Source: Vibrio gazogenes
Lineage (GTDB): Bacteria; Pseudomonadota; Gammaproteobacteria; Enterobacterales; Vibrionaceae
Reading direction: 5' to 3'
NCBI RefSeq assembly: GCF_023920225.1
Contig: NZ_CP092587.1
Location: 3,313,709 to 3,377,708 of the forward strand
DNA: 64,000 nt
A program made the position numbers and the translations under genes. The notes beneath the pieces were generated by a model. The model made no database searches. It was not told the origin of the DNA and worked only from the letters and a program-made list of their open reading frames with translations. Positions 26,706 to 35,934 of the stretch are shown here, piece by piece. The number at the start of each line of letters is the position of its first letter. The first letter of the stretch is position 1.

Positions 26706-28712
26706 CTAGTAGCGGCTGATCTCAGCCAGCAATCGGGCATCTTTTGACTGTTGACGATAGAACACTGGGGGTTGCCCGATCGGTGCATCGACTTCAACCC
26801 AGCCACCTGTAAACGTTTTACCGGACCAAACATGAACCCACTCATCCTCTGGCAGATAGACCCGTTTTACAGTTTCCCCTTGGTTATAAACCGGTGCGAC
26901 CAGCAAATCACGCCCAAACAGATATTGATACTGAATATGATAAGCTTCGCTATCCTGCTCATAATGCATGAACAGCGGACGCTGCACTGGCATACCTTTT
27001 GTTGCGTTCTCAGTAACCGCAGACTGAATATATGGCTTAAGGTGCTTGTAGATTTTTGTCATACGCGCTAAATGAGCCATCGTCTCTGTATCAGTATCAT
27101 ATTGATGGTTGTCATCAGGACGATTGCCTTCATGGCTACGCATAATCGGCGTAAAGGCGGCCATTTCAGCCCAACGTTGGAACAACTCTTTCGAACGTTG
27201 ATTACCATGTAGGGTCGTATAACCGCCAATGTCACTATGGCTGATACCGTTGCCCATCAGCCCCGCAGATAACGCCGCCGGAATGACCGAGGCTAAGCCA
27301 TCATCTTTTTCCCAGATAACCGACTGATCACCCGCCCATAAGGCATGACAATACCCCTGAATCCCTGTCCCACCGGCACGCATAAAGAACAGAATATCAT
27401 TCGTTTTACCGGCTTCTGCGATGGCTTCATGCTGCACTTTTGCCCAGCGATAAGGCCATTTGTTGTGCTCTATTTCTGCGCTCTCACCGTTGAATAAAGT
27501 ACAATCCGTCGGTAAATATTCACCGAAGTCACCCATCCAGCCGTCAAGTCCAAAATCAATCATGTTGTGACGAATGATATCTTTGTACCATGCGCACGCA
27601 TCCGGATTGGTGAAGTCAACCACACCGCAATAAAACTCACCAAAATCCACGAGGTATTTCGAGCCATCACGCTGCGTTGCCAGATAACCTTGACGCTGCG
27701 CTTCGTGATAAAGCGGAAAGTCTTGCAATACATAGGGATTGATATAACCGAGGAAACGAACCCCCTGCTGTTTCAATTGATGGATTTTGCTATCCAATCC
27801 CGGATAAAGTTCAGCGTTCCACTGCCAGTCCCATTGCAAGCGCTTACCAAATGAGGTCATTTTGATCCCTTGCCAGTCCTGACACCAAACGCCCGCGACT
27901 TCAATCCCCATCTCTTTTGCCGCAGCAATTTTATTCAAGGTAATTTCCGTGCCGCCCTGAATCCCCAAAATGACGCCGTTATATACCCATTCGGGTAATT
28001 CGGGTTGGCGGCCAAATACACCGGTTATATTGGTCATTAATTCAGGGAATGAATCCTCGGCGTCGAATAACAAATATTCAGGAATATTCCAGCACTGTAG
28101 TTCATGATATGACGTATGAGTAAAATCAAAATCAGCGTAGGCCGTCGTTTCTAAATGGCAGAAATATTTTTTATCTGACACAAAAGTCGGCTGCGGATAG
28201 TTGGTATTGTAATAATTCCCGCCCGCTTTATCTTTCACATCTGCTTGCCATGTGGTGTAGGTATTTTTGTTGCGGCCAACGCCCGGTTCTGAACTCCACA
28301 ACGGGAAGTTTTTGCCGCGTAAATTAAAATAACTCAACTGCTCACCGCACCCGTAGACGGCTTCACCTTCTGTCGCAGCAATACGAATCCAGAAACGGTT
28401 ATACGTTTCATCAAGTGAGATAAATTCTATTTTCAGTCGTTTTTCTGCGGTTTCAAACACACGAACCTTGAGAGCTTCTTGCCCATTGAGGCTCAAGGTA
28501 ATGACACTATCGCCGGCATTTTCAACCACCGTAAATTGTTTGAGTGGCAAACGCTCGCTGAGATAATCTTTAATATCAAAATTCCCACGATACATATCAA
28601 AGGTACTTTGACCCACACCTAAATAAAATGCAGGGCTTATTTCTGTGTGCTCTAAAACTACTCGACCCTTATGGGTAATTTTAAAACCAGTATGACTAGA
28701 GGTCAGTTCCAT
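26706..28712 (-). CDS. yihQ: Sulfoquinovosidase (GH31)
   Basis: Start set at ATG 28712 (GGAAG upstream), giving 668 residues, close to the 678 of E. coli YihQ. The nucleophile lies in GWMGDFGEYLPTD and the acid/base Asp in LWAGDQSVIW. Sulfonate-binding residues of YihQ are kept: Arg and Trp in FGKRLQWDWQWN and Tyr in HSDIGGYTTL. These distinguish it from ordinary alpha-glucosidases. It has no signal peptide, so it cleaves imported sulfoquinovosylglycerol in the cytoplasm, giving SQ and glycerol. It lies between the TRAP binding protein gene and the dihydroxyacetone kinase gene, in one direction. Confidence 0.94.
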   Translation of the reverse strand: MELTSSHTGFKITHKGRVVLEHTEISPAFYLGVGQSTFDMYRGNFDIKDYLSERLPLKQFTVVENAGDSVITLSLNGQEALKVRVFETAEKRLKIEFISLDETYNRFWIRIAATEGEAVYGCGEQLSYFNLRGKNFPLWSSEPGVGRNKNTYTTWQADVKDKAGGNYYNTNYPQPTFVSDKKYFCHLETTAYADFDFTHTSYHELQCWNIPEYLLFDAEDSFPELMTNITGVFGRQPELPEWVYNGVILGIQGGTEITLNKIAAAKEMGIEVAGVWCQDWQGIKMTSFGKRLQWDWQWNAELYPGLDSKIHQLKQQGVRFLGYINPYVLQDFPLYHEAQRQGYLATQRDGSKYLVDFGEFYCGVVDFTNPDACAWYKDIIRHNMIDFGLDGWMGDFGEYLPTDCTLFNGESAEIEHNKWPYRWAKVQHEAIAEAGKTNDILFFMRAGGTGIQGYCHALWAGDQSVIWEKDDGLASVIPAALSAGLMGNGISHSDIGGYTTLHGNQRSKELFQRWAEMAAFTPIMRSHEGNRPDDNHQYDTDTETMAHLARMTKIYKHLKPYIQSAVTENATKGMPVQRPLFMHYEQDSEAYHIQYQYLFGRDLLVAPVYNQGETVKRVYLPEDEWVHVWSGKTFTGGWVEVDAPIGQPPVFYRQQSKDARLLAEISRY

Positions 28713-28808
28713 AATGGCGGCTTCCAAAATTTTGCGAAAATAAAGGTGCACTCATAATAAAAGTGCACCTGATTGTTTTTTGAATATTTTCAGGATATAG
28801 CTATGAAA

Positions 28809-29858
28809 TTAATTGAGCTGAAGTTTGTATTCTGCTTTTAGTTTCATTTCGCATGTATTAATTTCCTTCTCGAAACGCTGTAACCATTTTTTACCTTCAG
28901 CACCATTTTCCTTCAAAAATTCAGTTTCAACCGGTTCGGCAGCAACTTTAAATGCTTCTTTCTCTTTTGCTGTCGGGTTATAAATAACGCCACCAGCTTT
29001 TTTAAATTCTTCGTAAGCTGAGTATTCCTTATGTTTGGGATAGGCACGTAAATATTGGTTTTGGGCAGCAATGCCATCAACAATGACCTGTTTCAGATCA
29101 TCCGGAAATGCTTTGAATTTTTTGTCATTAAAGACCCAAGCGCCACCCATGTAACCGTGTCCATCCAAAATCATGTAACGGAGACTTTCATGGAATTTGT
29201 TCATGATGATATCAACAATGCCGTTCTTTGTGCCGTCGACCATACCGGTTGACAGTGCCGTATACACTTCAGGCCATGCAATCGGTGTTGGCGCCCCACC
29301 GAGGGCTTTGACTAAATCCTGCTGAGTTTTGGCCGGAACAGTACGCAACTTCAGCCCTTTGACATCTTCAGGTGTTTTCACCTGCTTTTTCGTGGTGGCA
29401 ATATTACGCCAACCACCGGAGTTTGATACCGCCATCAAGCGAACGTTCGGTGCATGTTTCAGAATCTCTTTACGGACATCACTAATGAGCTGTTCATCGT
29501 CATAGACACATTCTGCTACGCGGTCATTTGGTAAGAGATAAGGCAAGTCGAATGCACCAATCGGCTTCCAAAAATTACCCAGCTCAGGAATTGTGGTTTG
29601 GAAGTAGTCAAACATCCCGGCCTGTACACCGGCAATACACTCTTTTGCATTGGAGCACAACTGGCCTGAAGGGTAGATATCAACTTTGATTTGGCCGTTT
29701 GAGCGTGATTCAACATAGTTTTTAAATACCAGCAATGACTGGTGATTATAACCATCTGTGGATGTGACATGAGGGACGGTTAATTTGTATGTTTCAGCGT
29801 TGGCAGCCCCGGCAAGCGCAAATGATGCAATCGCCAGGCTCAGTAATGTCTTCTTCAT
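28809..29858 (-). CDS. TRAP transporter substrate-binding protein (DctP family)
   Basis: A 349-residue periplasmic protein with a clear signal peptide (MKKTLLSLAIASFALAGAANA). DctP features: VTSTDGYNHQSLLVFKNYVE, SNGQIKVDIYPSGQL, the Arg/substrate region GLKLRTVPAKTQQDLVKALG, and PEVYTALSTGMVDGTKNG. Several Cys (LCSNAKECI, CVYDD, NTCEM) could form disulfides. It should deliver ligand to the DctQ/DctM pair at 15249-17172. First gene of the operon with yihQ, so the ligand is probably SQ or sulfoquinovosylglycerol. Confidence 0.9.
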   Translation of the reverse strand: MKKTLLSLAIASFALAGAANAETYKLTVPHVTSTDGYNHQSLLVFKNYVESRSNGQIKVDIYPSGQLCSNAKECIAGVQAGMFDYFQTTIPELGNFWKPIGAFDLPYLLPNDRVAECVYDDEQLISDVRKEILKHAPNVRLMAVSNSGGWRNIATTKKQVKTPEDVKGLKLRTVPAKTQQDLVKALGGAPTPIAWPEVYTALSTGMVDGTKNGIVDIIMNKFHESLRYMILDGHGYMGGAWVFNDKKFKAFPDDLKQVIVDGIAAQNQYLRAYPKHKEYSAYEEFKKAGGVIYNPTAKEKEAFKVAAEPVETEFLKENGAEGKKWLQRFEKEINTCEMKLKAEYKLQLN

Positions 29859-30475
29859 ATGTTTTCCCTTTTACATTATTGGATTATTGATTCCGACTCT
29901 TCTTATTATTGCTTTATTCAGTCGAAGAGCAGTTTGTATAATTTTTAGATAACTCACCGGGATTAGGCTCGTCATAGCCTTATTTTTTAATCATCGTGAA
30001 AAATATAATCCATTGAGCAATTCACAACGGAATAATCATTCACAATAAAATAATCGTTCATAATAAAGTGATAATGCGCTGTCTATTAACCCCAGAGTGA
30101 TTAATTCCAATGCATATCATTCAGTCAGCTCTCAATAATATGCACCTCAATACACAATAAGACGTAATCATAAATAACCGATACAACCTCAAGCAACCCA
30201 TCTTGTTGTATTCAATATCACAACAAAATAGCAAAGAAGCATGAACCAAAAGCAACTACTTGAATATGAAAGCTGACACATCAAAAGAGCCAGCAAACAA
30301 TGTTACACCGCCAACACAAGGGCGCTAAAATCAGATAAACCTAAAAATAAAGCCAGCGGAAAATATCAATGCGCCCATTTTCGTTCCCACATGTTTTGTT
30401 CCCACATGCTTGACTATAAAAAACCTGATCGATTAGTTATAATGAAAAAAATTCAGGTTTTGAGTCCAAAACGGA
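29859..30475. promoter_or_regulatory. Long divergent regulatory region between dctP operon and lysR gene
   Basis: 617 bp, AT-rich, no ORF. Near 30018-30075 about three degenerate ~18-bp direct repeats occur (CAATTCACAACGGAATAAT, CATTCACAATAAAATAAT, CGTTCATAATAAAGTGATAAT). They may be operator sites. The divergent arrangement fits LysR control of the dctP-yihQ-dhaK-gldA operon. Confidence 0.5.
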
Positions 30476-31354
30476 ATGGATATAGATTTACTTCGCACTT
30501 TCTGTCAGCTTGCAGATGATAAGAACTATCGTATCGCCTCAGAGCACCTTTACATCACGCAGTCTGCACTCACAAAAAAGATCAAGCGGCTGGAAGAACA
30601 ACTCAATGTGGTATTATTTGATCGTGGTCGCCATGGTGCGATACTGACCCCGATGGGGAGCGTCCTACTGCCGGAAGCCCGACGTGTGCTGAAAGGATTT
30701 GAGTCATTCAAGACGCTGGCTGCATTTGTCGCTGAAGGCACATCAGGGCATTTAAACATTGGTTATGGTATCTCTTCATTTCATGAAGCTCCCGAATATA
30801 TCGCTCGCTTCAAACAGAACTATCCGGATGTTCATGTCACCCTGAATGATTACCCATCGCACAAACTGGTCGAAGAACTTCTGAGCGGCAACCTACAACT
30901 GGGGTTTGATCGTCTCCCTGTCGAGCCACCGTTAACCGCAATACCGCTCTTCTCTGACCGACTATCCATCGCCATTCATCAAGAAGAAAACATCGATGAA
31001 CAACATTTATGGCAGTCATTGAGCCATCATCATTATCTGGCACTGAGTCGGGATAAAAACCCGACGATGAACAAACATATCACCACTTATCTGTGGGAAA
31101 CGCAGCAAAGACCGAATGTTGTTGAAGAAGCAGACGACATTATTACCTTGCTCGCTTTAGTCTCTGCCCGTTTGGGTTACACCATTATTCCGGCAAGTGT
31201 GGCACGCATCAGTCAGCCGCAGATCCGCTTTATTCCATTAGAAGGCGATCATGCAAAATGGTCGGTGGGTTTATTATGGAATGCTGACTTTTCCGACCCT
31301 GTACGACGCGCGTTTATTCAGAAAGTGGAAGAAGATACCGACACAACGCGGTGA
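30476..31354 (+). CDS. LysR-family transcriptional regulator
   Basis: A 292-residue LysR regulator. The N-terminal helix-turn-helix covers ~1-60 (FCQLADDKNYRIASEHLYITQS, LTKKIKRLEEQL, LFDRGRHGAILTPMG), followed by a substrate-binding-like effector domain (GHLNIGYGISSF, LQLGFDRLPVEPPL). It is transcribed away from the dctP/yihQ operon. It may control uptake and hydrolysis of the SQ glycoside. Ligand unknown; it could equally be a backbone regulator next to yijD. Confidence 0.8.
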   Translation: MDIDLLRTFCQLADDKNYRIASEHLYITQSALTKKIKRLEEQLNVVLFDRGRHGAILTPMGSVLLPEARRVLKGFESFKTLAAFVAEGTSGHLNIGYGISSFHEAPEYIARFKQNYPDVHVTLNDYPSHKLVEELLSGNLQLGFDRLPVEPPLTAIPLFSDRLSIAIHQEENIDEQHLWQSLSHHHYLALSRDKNPTMNKHITTYLWETQQRPNVVEEADDIITLLALVSARLGYTIIPASVARISQPQIRFIPLEGDHAKWSVGLLWNADFSDPVRRAFIQKVEEDTDTTR

Positions 31355-31367
31355 AATCGGAAACCGC

Positions 31368-31413
31368 CCAGCCCCCGGATACGCTTATCACAACAAGCGT
31401 ATCCGGGGGCTGG
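31368..31413. repeat. Perfect 19-bp GC-rich inverted repeat after lysR gene
   Basis: 19-bp perfect stem (31368-31386 with 31395-31413) and an 8-nt loop, starting 14 bp after the lysR stop. No T-run follows on either strand, so it is not a standard intrinsic terminator. Confidence 0.8.
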
Positions 31414-31511
31414 TGAAAGTATTGCTGAAATGGATCAAGCCGGAGCGCATCACGTGAGGTCACGCAAAGAAAGAAGCTGCTCAAGTAAAAAGGCATCCGA
31501 CGATTAATCGC

Positions 31512-31865
31512 TTAATGTTTACCCCAGTAGCCCATTTTGCGGGCAATCCAGACCATTAACAATAACACCACGACGATCGCGAAAAAGTTTGAACCGGCTT
31601 CGGGATACTGCGCTTTGACAAAGGCCGAATGACCAAAAGCACCGACAAAAAAACAGGCGAGCCCGACCAGCGGAAAATCTTCTGAGACCGGCTGACGCAG
31701 ATATTCCTGATAAAGCGCCTGAACCGCGAGAATTAACGCTATCCAAGGGAAAATAGAAAAAGTGATTTCACTCATGGTCATCGAAGACAGAATGGCATCA
31801 CCACATACGCCGACAATAAAAGCAAGAATCAAATTCTTGCGCTCTGAACTATTTTGACTCGACAT
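31512..31865 (-). CDS. yijD: YijD-family inner membrane protein (DUF1422)
   Basis: A 117-residue protein with four hydrophobic segments. It resembles E. coli YijD in length and pattern, particularly AQYPEAGSNFFAIVVVLLLMVWIARKMG near the end. Its start codon touches the end of fabR, as in E. coli fabR-yijD, suggesting co-transcription. Function unknown; the context points to membrane lipid homeostasis. Confidence 0.85.
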   Translation of the reverse strand: MSSQNSSERKNLILAFIVGVCGDAILSSMTMSEITFSIFPWIALILAVQALYQEYLRQPVSEDFPLVGLACFFVGAFGHSAFVKAQYPEAGSNFFAIVVVLLLMVWIARKMGYWGKH

Positions 31866-32494
31866 TAATCAACTCCATCTCTCTGTTGATGTTTACGTGC
31901 AGCCCGATAACTTGCCGCACCTTTGGCAATCATTCTTAACTGAACAATTAATCGTTCTGCCAGTTCGTCCCGCTCACCCTTATCCATATCCATCGCTTCT
32001 GCACCGGAGCTAAACACCAAAGTCACTGAGGCTTCTGCCTGAGGTGCTGCGATTTCTCGCGCTAAGCCATTCAGGACAAGGTATTCGGTCAGTTCGGCAG
32101 AAAAATGTTGGATCTCTCTGGCCACGGCGGCCCGAAAGTCATAAGACGTTCCGGAGCGTTCTCTCAGCAATAGACGAAACACATTGGGACTGTTTTCGAT
32201 AAACTCCATGAAGGTCTCGACCGAGGTGCGAATCACACTGCCTTTGGTCGCAATACGCTGTCGTGCTTGGCGCATCAGTTGCCGCAGTAATAATCCCCCT
32301 TCATCAACCATCGTCAGCCCTAACTCATTCATATCATCAAAATGGCGATAAAATGAAGTCGGGGCAATACCGGCTTCTCTGGCGACCTCTCTCAGGCTCA
32401 AACTGGAAAAACTCTGTTGTGCGCTCAATTGGCGAAATGCAGCATCAATTAATGAACGACGGGTTTTTTCTTTCTGTTGAGCACGGATTCCCAT
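31865..32494 (-). CDS. fabR: FabR, TetR-family repressor of unsaturated fatty acid genes
   Basis: 209 residues from ATG 32494 ([20 protein letters not shown]), the start matching E. coli FabR; an upstream TTG lies too close to AGGA. The helix-turn-helix ([21 protein letters not shown]) and the central block ([46 protein letters not shown]) are nearly identical to the E. coli protein. FabR senses acyl chain composition and represses fabA/fabB-type genes. Divergent from sthA, as in enterobacteria. Confidence 0.94.
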   Translation of the reverse strand: MGIRAQQKEKTRRSLIDAAFRQLSAQQSFSSLSLREVAREAGIAPTSFYRHFDDMNELGLTMVDEGGLLLRQLMRQARQRIATKGSVIRTSVETFMEFIENSPNVFRLLLRERSGTSYDFRAAVAREIQHFSAELTEYLVLNGLAREIAAPQAEASVTLVFSSGAEAMDMDKGERDELAERLIVQLRMIAKGAASYRAARKHQQRDGVD

Positions 32495-32744
32495 GGCGTA
32501 CAATTCCTAAATCACAGCTAAAAACGATCTACTATAACGCGAATTATTTTTTTATCGATAAACAATATCTCATCCCGCGCAAAATTGTCTATTCAAACTA
32601 ATTTCATAGCGGTATCAGCGATCATTATCACTGCTCACTTAGCAGAACGGAGACACAGGCAAAGAATCCGTTACAATGATCCGTTACAATAATGCGTTAC
32701 AATATCATCATCAAAAAACCAACGAATATTCATCAGGAAGTCAT

Positions 32745-34145
32745 ATGTCAGAGACTCATCATTTCGATGCGATTGTCATCGGCAGTGGTCCCGGCGGTGA
32801 AGGTGCCGCGATGGGACTGACCAAAGCAGGGCTGAATGTCGCCATCGTTGAAAAAGAGCAAAGTGTCGGTGGCGGATGTACCCATTGGGGGACGATTCCA
32901 TCAAAAGCCTTAAGACATGCCGTCAGCCGTATCATCGAATTCAACAGCAATCCGCTGTTTTGCCATAACAACACCAGCCTCCACGCCACATTCCCCAACA
33001 TTCTGTTACATGCCAAATCTGTCATCGATAAACAGACGCGATTACGACAGGGGTTTTATGATCGCAACAAGTGTACGTTACTGTTTGGTGTTGCCCAGTT
33101 TATTGATAGCCACACGATTGAAATTCTTCAGTCTGATGGTAGCAAAGAGCGTTATACCGCGGATAAATTTGTAATCGCCACGGGTTCACGTCCTTATCAG
33201 CCGGATGATGTCGATTTCAATCATCCCCGAATCTACGATAGTGACTCGATCCTCAACCTCGAACACGATCCACGCCATATCCTCATCTATGGTGCAGGCG
33301 TCATCGGCTGTGAATATGCGTCAATCTTCCGTGGACTTGGGGTGAAAGTTGACCTGATTAATACCCGTGACCGTTTATTATCTTTTCTGGATAATGAGGT
33401 CTCAGATGCACTGTCATACCACTTCTGGAATAACGGGGTAGTGATTCGTAATGATGAAACCTATCAGAGTATTGAAATTTGCCAGGACGGGGTGATTGTT
33501 CACCTGAAATCAGGCAAGAAAATGAAGGCTGACTGTCTGCTCTATGCGAATGGCAGAACGGGCAACACCGATCGGTTAAATCTGGAAGCATTGGGATTAG
33601 CCGCTGACTCTCGTGGTCAACTGGCAGTCAACCGGAGTTACCAAACCGAGGTGGCACATATTTATGCCGTCGGTGATGTGATTGGCTACCCTAGCCTCGC
33701 CAGCGCTGCTTATGACCAAGGCCGATTCGTCGCACAAATCATCGCATTCGGGGCAAGTAACAGTCAGCTGATTGAAGATATTCCGACCGGGATATACACC
33801 ATTCCTGAAATCAGTTCCGTCGGTAAAACCGAGCAGGAGTTGACCAATGCTAAAATCCCTTATGAGGTGGGCCGTTCGTCTTTTAAACATCTGGCTCGCG
33901 CGCAAATCGCAGGCACCGATGTAGGGAGTTTGAAGATTCTGTTCCACCGGGAAACCAAAGAGATCCTTGGGATTCACTGTTTCGGTGAACGGGCTGCGGA
34001 AATCATTCATATCGGTCAAGCCATCATGGAACAGAAAGGCGCAGCCAATACCATTGAATATTTCGTCAATACGACCTTTAACTATCCGACAATGGCGGAA
34101 GCCTATCGGGTTGCGGCATTAAACGGGTTGAACCGCCTGTTCTAA
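32745..34145 (+). CDS. sthA: Soluble pyridine nucleotide transhydrogenase
   Basis: Start set at ATG 32745 (AGGA upstream, [13 protein letters not shown]), giving 466 residues, as in E. coli. FAD site [19 protein letters not shown] site [16 protein letters not shown], and a dimer domain with [13 protein letters not shown]. The position that is a redox-active Cys pair in related lipoamide dehydrogenases shows one Cys only ([16 protein letters not shown]), as expected for SthA. It transfers hydride between NADPH and NAD in the cytoplasm. Confidence 0.95.
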   Translation: MSETHHFDAIVIGSGPGGEGAAMGLTKAGLNVAIVEKEQSVGGGCTHWGTIPSKALRHAVSRIIEFNSNPLFCHNNTSLHATFPNILLHAKSVIDKQTRLRQGFYDRNKCTLLFGVAQFIDSHTIEILQSDGSKERYTADKFVIATGSRPYQPDDVDFNHPRIYDSDSILNLEHDPRHILIYGAGVIGCEYASIFRGLGVKVDLINTRDRLLSFLDNEVSDALSYHFWNNGVVIRNDETYQSIEICQDGVIVHLKSGKKMKADCLLYANGRTGNTDRLNLEALGLAADSRGQLAVNRSYQTEVAHIYAVGDVIGYPSLASAAYDQGRFVAQIIAFGASNSQLIEDIPTGIYTIPEISSVGKTEQELTNAKIPYEVGRSSFKHLARAQIAGTDVGSLKILFHRETKEILGIHCFGERAAEIIHIGQAIMEQKGAANTIEYFVNTTFNYPTMAEAYRVAALNGLNRLF

Positions 34146-34282
34146 TCGAGGGGTAAGCCACTTGCAGATTTGCAAGAGGGGTTGTTTTCCGTCTGCGATG
34201 CTTGGTTTTGTCTCATTGCAGGTTTTGTTTTACACACAAAGCCTGCATACGATACGAGCAATCCAGTATTACCAATCACAAT

Positions 34283-35095
34283 TTACCAATAACAACGAAT
34301 CACGACGGGTGTGTAACGGAATTGGCAGCTCGTCAGGCGACAAACCAAGCGCTGCCATATTTTCCAACGCCGACAAGGATAATTTAACGGTGAGAAGCGC
34401 TGCACATCTTTGACCCACGGCAAGCAGTTCAATACCGCGTGCTCTGGTGCAGCAAAGCCATGTTGGTAAGTACCGGAACCCAACCGTTGCCCTAAACGCG
34501 TACCGGTTTTATCGCCGGCCAGCAGTAAACACGCATGAGCATGAGGGAAGGTCAGCCCAAGCGTTCTGATAAAGGCGGCTACATGCTCTGACTGCGTTTC
34601 AAGCAAAGCATGTTCACAAAGAATCAAGACCGGAACAGACTCTGAAATATTGATGGTTTTTAACCATGTCAATGAAGTAACGCTACCACTGATATGCTGA
34701 TAACGTTCACTGGGATGGAATAGTCGCTGTCGCCAGATCAAATGCTCAGACACATCCACTTCCAGCCAATGGCAACGACCATTATCAACCCGATAAAACC
34801 GGGTATCTAAGCCGGCACCGACGTTGATCACCCAAGCATCAGGATAGGTAGAAAGAAACTCACGAACTTGTTGATCACAGATCTGAGTCAGTGTGACATG
34901 TAACAACTGCTTTTGATCAATATTACTACTCCGACAATCGGGAGCGACTTGACAGGATAAACAGGCTTGGGCAGCAATCGGATCATAGATCAGGCCATTG
35001 TCTGCTAAGCTTTCCCGGCTTCGAAACCAAAGCGGCTCAATGAGATGTGCGGGAATTTGATAGTGTTCTCGATGCTTCCGGCAATAATATGACAT
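34283..35095 (-). CDS. LCMT-family SAM-dependent methyltransferase, likely iron-regulated
   Basis: 270 residues from ATG 35095 (AGGA eight bases upstream). The fold is recognised by WVINVGAGLDTRFYRV (SAM site) and CHWLEVDVSEHLIWRQRLF, the pattern of leucine carboxyl methyltransferase-like proteins (PF04072), which in bacteria methylate small molecules, often secondary metabolites. A Cys cluster (ACLSCQVAPDC) lies near residue 50. A near-consensus Fur box is 29 bp upstream, suggesting induction under iron limitation. It sits alone between sthA and lexA. Substrate unknown. Confidence 0.75.
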   Translation of the reverse strand: MSYYCRKHREHYQIPAHLIEPLWFRSRESLADNGLIYDPIAAQACLSCQVAPDCRSSNIDQKQLLHVTLTQICDQQVREFLSTYPDAWVINVGAGLDTRFYRVDNGRCHWLEVDVSEHLIWRQRLFHPSERYQHISGSVTSLTWLKTINISESVPVLILCEHALLETQSEHVAAFIRTLGLTFPHAHACLLLAGDKTGTRLGQRLGSGTYQHGFAAPEHAVLNCLPWVKDVQRFSPLNYPCRRWKIWQRLVCRLTSCQFRYTPVVIRCYW

Positions 35096-35123
35096 TGTCA
35101 TTATCCTCTAAAGTCGATTTAGA

Positions 35124-35138
35124 TGATAATGAATATCA
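35124..35138. promoter_or_regulatory. Fur box upstream of the methyltransferase gene
   Basis: TGATAATGAATATCA matches the 15-bp 7-1-7 Fur consensus TGATAATNATTATCA at all but one defined position. It lies in the promoter region of the minus-strand methyltransferase gene. Confidence 0.75.
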
Positions 35139-35149
35139 ATTACATTAGC

Positions 35150-35178
35150 AAGTTATTGAGAGCAGTTCTCAATAACTT
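35150..35178. repeat. Perfect 12-bp inverted repeat between lexA and methyltransferase
   Basis: AAGTTATTGAGA-GCAGT-TCTCAATAACTT. It lies 41 bp past the lexA stop and upstream of the methyltransferase promoter. There is no T-run, so an operator or processing site is as likely as a lexA terminator. Confidence 0.7.
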
Positions 35179-35218
35179 ACACTGTCAGATGTTTTACCAT
35201 CTGTTTCACCATCGTCGC

Positions 35219-35842
35219 TTACATCCAATCGGTATTACGGATTATTCCGACGGCGACCCCTTCAATCGTCAATTCCTGAGAAGTGAGATCGACCTCGATA
35301 GGAGTAAAGTCTTCATTTTCCGCATGTAACAACACTTTGGCCCCTTGGCGATCAAGACGTTTTACCGTGACATCATCTTCAACACGGGCAACCACAATCT
35401 GACCATTTCTGACATCCTGCGTTTTATGCACTGCCAGCAAATCGCCATCCATGATACCAATATTTTTCATACTTTCACCGTGGACTCGCAGCAGAAAATC
35501 AGCTTGGGGTTTGAACATCGCCGGATCGACCTGATAGTGTGCTTCAACATGTTCCTGCGCCAGAATCGGTTCACCCGCGGCAACGCGGCCAATCAGTGGC
35601 AGACCTTCTTCAACCGGGTCATGCGCAGAATTGAGCAGAATACGTATGCCTCGAGAAGCGCCCGGAACAATTTCAATCACTTGTTTACGCGCAAGTGCTT
35701 TCAAATGTTCTTCAGCCGCATTGGCAGAACGGAACCCCAATTCTTTCGCAATTTCAGCGCGAGTCGGTGGCATTCCGGAATCTTCAATCCGGCTTTTGAT
35801 CAAATCAAAGACCTGTTGTTGGCGTGGTGTTAAAGGCTTCAT
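35219..35842 (-). CDS. lexA: LexA SOS repressor/autoprotease
   Basis: 207 residues, full length. N-terminal winged helix ([21 protein letters not shown]), the cleavage site Ala-Gly in VAAGEPI, catalytic Ser in [10 protein letters not shown] and Lys in LAVHKTQDV. RecA filaments trigger self-cleavage and SOS induction. Two LexA boxes lie directly upstream, so the gene is autoregulated as in E. coli. Confidence 0.97.
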   Translation of the reverse strand: MKPLTPRQQQVFDLIKSRIEDSGMPPTRAEIAKELGFRSANAAEEHLKALARKQVIEIVPGASRGIRILLNSAHDPVEEGLPLIGRVAAGEPILAQEHVEAHYQVDPAMFKPQADFLLRVHGESMKNIGIMDGDLLAVHKTQDVRNGQIVVARVEDDVTVKRLDRQGAKVLLHAENEDFTPIEVDLTSQELTIEGVAVGIIRNTDWM

Positions 35843-35849
35843 AATTCAC

Positions 35850-35865
35850 CTGTCTTTTTATACAG
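35850..35865 (-). promoter_or_regulatory. LexA (SOS) box 1
   Basis: CTGTCTTTTTATACAG as written on the plus strand, fitting CTGT-N8-ACAG exactly; eight bases from the lexA start codon. Confidence 0.9.
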
Positions 35866-35869
35866 TTAA

Positions 35870-35885
35870 CTGTGAGTATATCCAG
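35870..35885 (-). promoter_or_regulatory. LexA (SOS) box 2
   Basis: CTGTGAGTATATCCAG on the plus strand, one mismatch to CTGT-N8-ACAG; 20 bp (two helical turns) from box 1, the spacing of paired sites at lexA. Confidence 0.85.
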
Positions 35886-35934
35886 TATTCTGATAAATGA
35901 AAAGTGAATCTTTCAAACCCAGTCTTTGAAAGAC

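Noticed and set aside
32695..32715. CGTTACAAT direct repeats just upstream of sthA
   Set aside because: Short and few; they could be chance or part of the FabR/SthA promoter, and I cannot match them to a known operator.
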